25,283 nt of DNA from Euryarchaeota archaeon UBA91 (GTDB taxonomy: Archaea; Thermoplasmatota; Poseidoniia; Poseidoniales; Poseidoniaceae), in contig DAMU01000112.1 in NCBI GenBank assembly GCA_002499705.1, positions 5,734 through 31,016 on the forward strand, written 5' to 3'. The position numbers were made by a program, and so were the translations under genes. This document shows positions 15,070-20,915 of this stretch, piece by piece; the first letter of the stretch is position 1, and each line of letters opens with the position of its first letter. The notes beneath the pieces were generated by a model. The model was not told the origin of the DNA. It did no database searches and worked only from the letters and a program-made list of their open reading frames with translations.

Positions 15070-16425
15070 ATGGAGGATGCAGAAGCACCGATAGCACCTT
15101 CCGCTGAGGAAAACGATACCCTCACCAACTTGGCGGCAAATGAAACTTCATTGTTTGGCCTCGTCGGTACGTTACTTTCACCCAAAACTCTCCCTCATCT
15201 TGCGCTCATATCGATTGCCTCCACATTACTCTACATCATTGCAAATACCTCCAACGGTGGAGATGTAGCTGCACTGGGATTCATCTCACTGTCCTGTGGA
15301 TATGCAGTCACCGCGGTATTCTCGAGCAGTGAGAAAGTGAAAACATGGATTACCTTGTCGCATTCTGAAGAACAAGAAAAACCGAATCCAATCAAAAGAA
15401 TCTTTACCAGTTTCAAAATTTGCCTGTTCCCCTTAACGATTGCCGGCGTACTTGGAATCCTTATTCTGATGCTTTTTGCTGGAGATTCTGCTTTTGACTT
15501 ACCTGCTGCTATCCCCTTGAGTTTAGGTTCTCTCTTTGTCCTGTGGGCAGTTGCACAAGGACGGTCTTTCGGTTCTTGGGCTTCATCGAAAGCTGCCAAA
15601 AATTTACCTGAGAAAGAAACAACTACTGGGAACATCAAGATGATGATTGCCACTCAAAGCATCATCGTTTTTTCTCTTTCAGCATTAGGAATAATGGCTT
15701 TCCAATCCATTTACGAACAGCAATTTGATGTGGCAAATGCCCTTCTTACAAACCTTGGATTCTTCTTTACTGCCGTCATCGTTTACGGATTGACGGTCGC
15801 GTGGACTTGGAAATACCGCCAAATGGCACTTCGTGATAAAGCACTCAAGCAATTTTCTTTCCGATGGACTCTTTTTGCTCACATATTCGCTACATGGCAC
15901 CTCCTTACTGTATGGCGACAATTGGTAATGTCTCCTGGCCCGATTGAGGTTTTCATTGAAGAGGTGTTGTTGATGATGTTCACGGTATTTATGGCCATCT
16001 GGTCAATCACCTCACAATCAGTAGGAGATAAGTACAAACTGCTTTCAACTGAAAATGCGCTCCCATGGGGACTTTCATTCGGCTATGCTTATGCGGGAAG
16101 TGTTGCAATGCTGGCAACGGCTTTCAATGATATTACCAACGTAATGATCACCGGACACATCATCGCTCTACTCACGATAACTTGGATGCAGAGAAGTGTT
16201 TTAGCTCAAATTCTTGATCAACACGACCTTGTTGTATCTTCGACTCGAATACCACAGTCAGATCCTAGCCCCACAGAATCTGAAGATTCAGATTTGGAGC
16301 CAGAGGAGTTTGTACAACTGGAAGAGGAATCCGAACAATCGATTGAAGTTGAATGGGACGGAAATGTTGGACCTACAATTAACGAAGATGTTGAGTGGGA
16401 TGATGTCATTGAAATCAAGGACTAA
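15070..16425 (+). CDS. Polytopic membrane protein, about 10 TM segments, acidic C-terminal tail
   Basis: Function not recognised. After a ~40-residue acidic N-terminus there are about ten hydrophobic segments, for example TLPHLALISIASTLLYIIA, ICLFPLTIAGVLGILILMLF, FFFTAVIVYGLTVAWTW, VFIEEVLLMMFTVFMAIWSI and MITGHIIALLTITW. They are followed by a ~70-residue strongly acidic tail ending VEWDDVIEIKD, probably cytoplasmic. There are no obvious transporter signatures or metal motifs. The ATG at 15070 has GAGAGG 7 bp upstream; an ATG at 15055 would add five residues and has a poorly spaced site. It is divergent from the Pop5-like gene and its stop overlaps by four bases with the convergent FtsZ-family gene. 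Confidence 0.75.
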   Translation: MEDAEAPIAPSAEENDTLTNLAANETSLFGLVGTLLSPKTLPHLALISIASTLLYIIANTSNGGDVAALGFISLSCGYAVTAVFSSSEKVKTWITLSHSEEQEKPNPIKRIFTSFKICLFPLTIAGVLGILILMLFAGDSAFDLPAAIPLSLGSLFVLWAVAQGRSFGSWASSKAAKNLPEKETTTGNIKMMIATQSIIVFSLSALGIMAFQSIYEQQFDVANALLTNLGFFFTAVIVYGLTVAWTWKYRQMALRDKALKQFSFRWTLFAHIFATWHLLTVWRQLVMSPGPIEVFIEEVLLMMFTVFMAIWSITSQSVGDKYKLLSTENALPWGLSFGYAYAGSVAMLATAFNDITNVMITGHIIALLTITWMQRSVLAQILDQHDLVVSSTRIPQSDPSPTESEDSDLEPEEFVQLEEESEQSIEVEWDGNVGPTINEDVEWDDVIEIKD

Positions 16426-17339
16426 GATTCTGAATGAATCCCTGAAAGAAGCGTTACGACTCGGATTGTATCTTCGAGGTCTTCACTTACACGTGCTCCA
16501 AGAATGACTTGCGCATTCGGATCCAACGCTTCAGTGAACATATTGGCAACCTCATCCAGTTGCCCTATTGTCATCCCAACACCGCCTTCAACTTGAATCA
16601 AACATCCTTGAGCTCCACCAACATCCAGTTCAGCAAGTGGAGCCATCATAGCAGATTCAAGAATTCCTTCAGGATCATCTGGTTTACCAATTCCGACCAG
16701 TAATGTCGCTTCTCCATCTTTTTCCACAATCGCTCGTAAATCCATCAAATCCAGATTAATGAGACCCATTCTCATCAATGTGCGGACCAGACCTTCGATT
16801 AAATCCTCAACCCACTCGGCTCCCATTTGCCATGCAGTGCCCCGCTCTCTAGCCTGTCGAGCGAGTCGTTCCAGCGAAAGCCGAACGGTAACATGAGCAT
16901 TTTTCTCAAGACGCTTTAACCCCTCTTCAGCGATGGCTGCACGAGTTTCTTGAACATCAAATGGTAAAGCAGCAACAGCGACTACAATTGCACCAGATTG
17001 CCGAGCTTGACGTGCAAATTCATGTGCTGCTCCTGTACCAGTGCCTCCGCCAAGACCTACAAGCAAGAGAACCAACTCAACGGGCTCAAGAACGGTTCTT
17101 GCGAGTGCAGACAAACCCCGCATTCGTTGCTCTGCGAGTGGAGGGAGTGCTGCACAACCCATTGAGTCAAGTGCATGCCCCAAGCGTAAGAAATGTGCAG
17201 AAGCATTATTCTCAAAACTCGAATCATCAGCATCTACCAAGCAGATATCTGCAAAATCTTCGCAACGAGCATGCGCCCCTTTTGCCCATGAACAACCAAC
17301 GCCACCCACTCCAGCAATGAGGATGTGTGACGCTTCCAT
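16422..17339 (-). CDS. Atypical FtsZ/tubulin-superfamily protein
   Basis: The 305-residue protein carries the FtsZ GTPase signature GLGGGTGTGAA (GGGTGTG at residues 97-103) and a T7-like loop with the catalytic pattern N195-x-D197-x2-D200 (GLINLDLMDLRAIV), plus an N-terminal Gly-rich GVGGVGCSW loop. The polymer-forming GTPase core therefore appears present. It differs from canonical FtsZ: the usual AINTD segment reads CLVDADD, the RGLGAG loop that normally follows is not recognisable, and there is no C-terminal tail. By family it could be a cytoskeletal GTPase in division or shape control, but these changes argue for a specialised paralogue rather than the main FtsZ. The TPR gene lies 49 bp upstream on the same strand. 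Confidence 0.8.
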   Translation of the reverse strand: MEASHILIAGVGGVGCSWAKGAHARCEDFADICLVDADDSSFENNASAHFLRLGHALDSMGCAALPPLAEQRMRGLSALARTVLEPVELVLLLVGLGGGTGTGAAHEFARQARQSGAIVVAVAALPFDVQETRAAIAEEGLKRLEKNAHVTVRLSLERLARQARERGTAWQMGAEWVEDLIEGLVRTLMRMGLINLDLMDLRAIVEKDGEATLLVGIGKPDDPEGILESAMMAPLAELDVGGAQGCLIQVEGGVGMTIGQLDEVANMFTEALDPNAQVILGARVSEDLEDTIRVVTLLSGIHSES

Positions 17340-17388
17340 AGAGGGCCATTCAACCGAACCTCAATGAACTTTGCAGTGTTGAGTATTG

Positions 17389-17739
17389 TCAAACATATCT
17401 CAAATATCGGCGACGTGCATCTCTGGCCCAAGCATTGTCTGGCTCCAGTGCAAGTACCTTGTCGTAAAATTCGATTGCTGTTTCAAACTCAGAAAGGTGA
17501 CGACCGTAAAGATGCCCAAGGTTCGAAAGAACGGGAATACAATCAGGATCGGTATCGATCATGGAAAGCAGCAATTTTTCTGCAGCGCCAAGGTCGTTTC
17601 GGAGCATCATCTCTTCCGCCTGATCAAGTTGCTCCAGTTGTTCTGAAGTTAACTCATAGGTGTTGTCAAAGTGGGCGGGCATCGTTGTCTCGTATGCACG
17701 CTCTGGGCGGACCTTCAAGAAGTCTCCCATCCCCAGCAT
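17389..17739 (-). CDS. Small TPR-repeat protein
   Basis: About 116 residues. From residue ~30 there is a helical repeat pattern typical of tetratricopeptide repeats: ELTSEQLEQLDQAEEMMLRN, DLGAAEKLLLSMIDTDPDC, IPVLSNLGHLYGRHLSEFETA and IEFYDKVLALEPDNAWARDA, giving about two to two and a half TPR units. Such proteins are protein-binding scaffolds; the partner is unknown. It lies upstream of the FtsZ-family gene with a 49-bp gap, so the two may be co-transcribed. The ATG at 17739 is used; one at 17730 is equally possible, and a TTG just upstream is less likely. Confidence 0.78.
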   Translation of the reverse strand: MLGMGDFLKVRPERAYETTMPAHFDNTYELTSEQLEQLDQAEEMMLRNDLGAAEKLLLSMIDTDPDCIPVLSNLGHLYGRHLSEFETAIEFYDKVLALEPDNAWARDARRRYLRYV

Positions 17740-17828
17740 CAAAAGTATACGCTTTTCGAGGGAAACTGGGATGTTTATCGGGGATTTTTCTGCACTTTAA
17801 ATGTCTAAAAAAACGAGGGACTGCGTAG

Positions 17829-17862
17829 ATTTTTTTATCGCTTCCACTGGTAATGTTTAAGG
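17829..17862 (+). promoter_or_regulatory. Candidate promoter of the bc-type respiratory operon
   Basis: The 160-bp divergent gap between the TPR gene and the respiratory operon contains a T-rich block (TTTTTTTATC at ~17830-17839) and a TTTAAGG about 45 bp before the first ATG, both plausible TATA elements. Just downstream, 17865-17876 reads CACTTGCGAGTG, an imperfect inverted repeat that could be an operator. These are visual matches only. Confidence 0.35.
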
Positions 17863-17899
17863 GGCACTTGCGAGTGGGTTAAAACAATTGGGTGATGCA

Positions 17900-18727
17900 A
17901 TGCGCGTGAGCACATTTTCTACACGTTCGGGAGTTATCCTTGTTCTTGCGGTTTTGCTTCTTGTTCCCGGTTTCGTTTCCTCACTTCATAGCGGTGTCGG
18001 AGGCGCCCAAGACAACGCTGGGGAAACCATTGATGACGTAGCCAAAGGAGGCTGTCTCTGTCACAATGGAGCAGCTGACAATTCTGTTCAAATTATCCTC
18101 GACGACGTCCCCTATGGATGGATTGCAGGAGAAACCTACGAAATGACGCTTCAGATCATCGGCGGACCCGCTGCTACTGGAACCTACACCGCAGGATTTG
18201 CCATGCGCATCAGTGCTGGCGCTCTTTCCGGCGACGGTTTACAGAACTGGGATGAGGATGTCACAACACTCACCCATACTGAAGCATCTGCCAGTAACGC
18301 AGACCGAATGTGGACGCTATCATGGCAAGCACCTGAATCAGGAACCGGTAGCGTTGATTTCTGGATTACTGGCAATTCAGTGAACGGCGATCAATTGAAC
18401 AACGCTGGAGGAGAAGAAGACAAATGGAATCAATTGCTGTTCTCAATGCAGGAAGGTAGCGATTCAACCAGTGCACTGGGAACACGAACTCTGTTCGCTG
18501 GTGACGGAAACGTCAGCCCTCCTGAACCCGACCACCACGGAGTTGACCTACATCACATGGGTGCTAAACTGAGAGCACACTGGCTTGGATTGCTTGGTTT
18601 TGGCGCAGTTATTCTCGTCATCATTTTTGCAGGACTGATGCTGCGTTACAGTTTCTCAACATCATACACTGGACGGACCAATCAGTTGAGGCTGCGATAC
18701 AAACTCATGCGAAGAGGTGATCAATGA
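17900..18727 (+). CDS. Secreted membrane-anchored protein with C-x-C-H motif (Reeler / choice-of-anchor V-like)
   Basis: First gene of the respiratory operon; 275 residues from the ATG at 17900, which has GGTGAT 3 bp upstream (the TTG at 17888 is less likely). The N-terminal signal sequence (SGVILVLAVLLLVPGFVSS) is followed by GGCLCHNG with C52, C54 and H55, then a beta-rich domain (VPYGWIAGETYEMTLQI... TAGFAMRISAG) resembling Reeler/choice-of-anchor V domains, whose N-terminus often carries a Cys-x-x-Cys-His-like element. A C-terminal membrane segment (LGLLGFGAVILVIIFAGLML) and a basic tail anchor it. Co-transcription with Rieske and cytochrome b suggests a role at the outer face of that complex. 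Whether it binds metal or heme is unknown; C-x-C-H is not the standard heme c motif. Confidence 0.8.
   Translation: MRVSTFSTRSGVILVLAVLLLVPGFVSSLHSGVGGAQDNAGETIDDVAKGGCLCHNGAADNSVQIILDDVPYGWIAGETYEMTLQIIGGPAATGTYTAGFAMRISAGALSGDGLQNWDEDVTTLTHTEASASNADRMWTLSWQAPESGTGSVDFWITGNSVNGDQLNNAGGEEDKWNQLLFSMQEGSDSTSALGTRTLFAGDGNVSPPEPDHHGVDLHHMGAKLRAHWLGLLGFGAVILVIIFAGLMLRYSFSTSYTGRTNQLRLRYKLMRRGDQ
18714..18722 (+). promoter_or_regulatory. Extended Shine-Dalgarno GAGGTGATC
   Basis: Nine consecutive bases match the complement of the archaeal 16S 3' end (GGATCACCTCC). Spacing is 1 bp to the ATG at 18724 and 4 bp to the ATG at 18727. Similar GGTGAT sites occur at 17891, 19166 and 20023 in this operon, with spacings of 3-6 bp, so 18727 is the better-spaced start here. 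Confidence 0.75.
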
Positions 18728-19170
18728 TGGATGATACAATCACCACGCTTCTAAGAAAAGTTGCCAGCGGCAAAGTCAGTGTTGAAGATGCCCGAGAAGC
18801 ATTAGAAGATGCTTCGCTCACCGAAGACCAGATGCAATCTGCCATCGACCATGGTGTATTCAACATCGCAGAATCAGGAACGATTGTTAGCGCCTCATTG
18901 GCACCATCTGGCGCTTCGAATCTCATCATCATCTTCTTTGCATGGGGGCTTTTCTGGTCATGCTTCTGGGTATTTTCGATGATTTACGGTCTTGCGAAAG
19001 GCTGGGACCAGCAGCAACTCGCATACCATCTTGCAATGATGCTCGTCACACTCTGCTTAATGGGAATGGCTTATCTCAAGTTCGTCCTACCTGATACAAT
19101 CATTGTTAAGCATGGGATGAATAAATTCATTCCCGAGCACCAGAAAGACTGGAAGGAGTATAAGTGGTGA
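18727..19170 (+). CDS. Two-TM protein of the respiratory operon
   Basis: A 147-residue protein without a recognised family. The N-terminal ~50 residues are a charged helical segment (LLRKVASGKVSVEDAREALEDASLTEDQ), followed by two membrane helices (NLIIIFFAWGLFWSCFWVFSM and HLAMMLVTLCLMGMAYLKF) and a basic C-terminus ending EHQKDWKEYKW. Its position between the C-x-C-H protein and the Rieske gene, overlapping the first and 6 bp before the second, suggests an accessory or assembly subunit of the cytochrome b/Rieske complex. The ATG at 18727 is preferred over 18724 on Shine-Dalgarno spacing. Confidence 0.75.
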   Translation: MDDTITTLLRKVASGKVSVEDAREALEDASLTEDQMQSAIDHGVFNIAESGTIVSASLAPSGASNLIIIFFAWGLFWSCFWVFSMIYGLAKGWDQQQLAYHLAMMLVTLCLMGMAYLKFVLPDTIIVKHGMNKFIPEHQKDWKEYKW

Positions 19171-19176
19171 TTACTC

Positions 19177-20022
19177 ATGGCACGTGAATACGATCTCAAA
19201 CCCGCCCCATCATCTGGAGATTCGAATGATGTTTCCACATCGGCGTCGATTAACCGTCGACAATTTTTGCGCTATGGGTTCAACACCGCCACTGGCGTAC
19301 TAGCAGCATCACTCGGCGTGCTTGGTTTTGCGTCTATTTTACTTCCACCTGGGGGGACTACCGAAGGAGAACTCGGCGTCAAGTTCTGGGCGAAAGGTCG
19401 CGAAGATTCGGCATGGTATGGAGCAAAGCATGAACAGATTATGACCCGACAAGACTTTGTCGATGAAGCTGCAAAATCAAACACAGAAACTTCAGGTGCT
19501 GCAGGAATATGGAACGGTGTCCCTGTAGTTGTCACCTATGCCAACCACTCTAAATACGCTTCAACCCCGCTTTCAAACGGTAAGGCACGATTCCAATACA
19601 CAGAAGGTGTTGATGAAACCGGAAAAACAATCGGGCACTTTGAAGATTTGAGTGATTCTGACCCTCGACTACTGCCATCGGATAACTTGGTCATGATTTT
19701 TGGCCGCTGCACCCACTTGTGCTGCATCCCTGGTTGGCAACTTGTTTCAAACTCATTCACTGATGATTCATGGACACCTGGCGGTGGCGACGACGGCGGC
19801 ACCAAGTTGTTCTGTATCTGTCACTCGTCGCGTTTTGACCCAACAGTTTTGGAGATGAACACAAACCGAAACCGTTCAAATGGGGCCACGTTTAACTATG
19901 CTGGCATCCGAAAGTCTGGTGGGCCCGCACCAGTCGGACTCCCTATTATCCCGATTGTATTGAATGGAGATGTTATTGAGGGCATAACGGACTATCTTGA
20001 CTGGTATACGTATTGCGACTGA
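19177..20022 (+). CDS. Rieske [2Fe-2S] iron-sulfur protein, Tat signal
   Basis: A 281-residue Rieske subunit of a cytochrome bc/b6f-type complex, which takes an electron from quinol at the outer membrane face. The N-terminus has a twin-arginine motif (NRRQFLRYG, residues 26-34) and a hydrophobic helix (ATGVLAASLGVLGFASILLPPGG) that acts as uncleaved anchor in this family. Cluster box I is C178-T-H180-L-C-C183 and box II C213-I-C215-H216; expected ligands are C178, H180, C213 and H216, with a C183-C215 disulfide. Box I has Cys in place of the usual Gly (CTHLCC), and the Asp/Gly-rich stretch before box II is long. GGTGAT lies 5 bp before the ATG. Followed immediately by cytochrome b. Confidence 0.94.
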   Translation: MAREYDLKPAPSSGDSNDVSTSASINRRQFLRYGFNTATGVLAASLGVLGFASILLPPGGTTEGELGVKFWAKGREDSAWYGAKHEQIMTRQDFVDEAAKSNTETSGAAGIWNGVPVVVTYANHSKYASTPLSNGKARFQYTEGVDETGKTIGHFEDLSDSDPRLLPSDNLVMIFGRCTHLCCIPGWQLVSNSFTDDSWTPGGGDDGGTKLFCICHSSRFDPTVLEMNTNRNRSNGATFNYAGIRKSGGPAPVGLPIIPIVLNGDVIEGITDYLDWYTYCD

Positions 20023-20032
20023 GGTGATTATG

Positions 20033-20899
20033 ATGACAACAATGTTTTGGATTCTTTGGTTCTTCATCGCTTTCGTTGTGGTGCTGGTTGCACTCACTCT
20101 TCGACAAGAGAGCAGCGATACTCCTCGCCGTGAAATTCTACGTGCTGTAGAGTCTACCGGAAAAATGGGCTTCGCAGAACGATTGTTCCTTTGGGTGTTC
20201 TCATGGCTTGATACTCGCTTCCGTCTACAGGACTACTGGAACATGTCGAAAGGCGCATACTACAACATGCACCGCCAAATGCCTCTCTCTCACGCAGAGA
20301 AGTATAAACTTCGAATCATTTGGTATTGGTATCCTTTGTATTGCCTCGGCGGCATCTCATTCCTTTCCTTCATCATCTTAGTCATTACAGGAACTGTCCT
20401 CGGCATATACTACGTTCCTGGAGGAGAAGGAGACCCTTCACCTGCTTACGCAAGCATGCAATTCATCATGACTGAACTTCCGTTCGGCTACATTATTCGA
20501 GCTGTCCATCACTGGTGTACGCACTTCATGGTTGCGAGTGTATTCTTGCACATGTGTCGAGTTTACTTCACCGGTGCATACCGCAACCCTCGTGAATTAA
20601 ACTGGTTGATTGGAGTCGCTTTGATGGCACTTACCATCGTATTCGGATATTCAGGATATCTCTTGCCTTGGGATTCACTTGCTTACGGTGCTGCAGTTAT
20701 CGGCATCAACCTTGCCAACTCAAGCCCCTTGGTTGGGAAATATATCGCAACCCTTCTCTTTAGCGGTTCATCACTTACCGCTCGAACAGTCACTCGAATG
20801 TATTTCATTCACGTGTTCATCCTTCCAGTAATTGTGACAACACTGATCATTATCCACTTATTTATTGTCTGGGTGCAAGGCATTGCTGAACCGCATTGA
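20033..20899 (+). CDS. Cytochrome b N-terminal half (b6-like, di-heme)
   Basis: A 288-residue membrane subunit matching cytochrome b6. Heme-ligand pairs are H159/H173 in helix B (RAVHHW...FLHMCRVYFTG) and H260/H275 in helix D (YFIHVFILPVIVTTLIIIHLF); the 14-residue spacing within the second pair is the b6 type rather than the mitochondrial type. The RNPRELNW and GYSGYLLPWDS blocks are family hallmarks. There is an extra N-terminal membrane helix (FWILWFFIAFVVVLVAL) and ~70-residue linker not found in minimal b6. Strong GAGGTGAT site at 20021-20028; the ATG at 20033 (4-bp spacing) or the one just before it is the start. A TTG at 19997 would overlap the Rieske gene and skip that site. The C-terminal half of cytochrome b is in the next gene. 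Confidence 0.93.
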   Translation: MTTMFWILWFFIAFVVVLVALTLRQESSDTPRREILRAVESTGKMGFAERLFLWVFSWLDTRFRLQDYWNMSKGAYYNMHRQMPLSHAEKYKLRIIWYWYPLYCLGGISFLSFIILVITGTVLGIYYVPGGEGDPSPAYASMQFIMTELPFGYIIRAVHHWCTHFMVASVFLHMCRVYFTGAYRNPRELNWLIGVALMALTIVFGYSGYLLPWDSLAYGAAVIGINLANSSPLVGKYIATLLFSGSSLTARTVTRMYFIHVFILPVIVTTLIIIHLFIVWVQGIAEPH

Positions 20900-20915
20900 T
20901 ATTGGAGGGTATAAC

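Noticed and set aside
18053..18064. Heme c attachment site in the first respiratory-operon protein
   Set aside because: The motif is C-L-C-H (C-x-C-H), not C-x2-C-H, and no other c-type motif is present.
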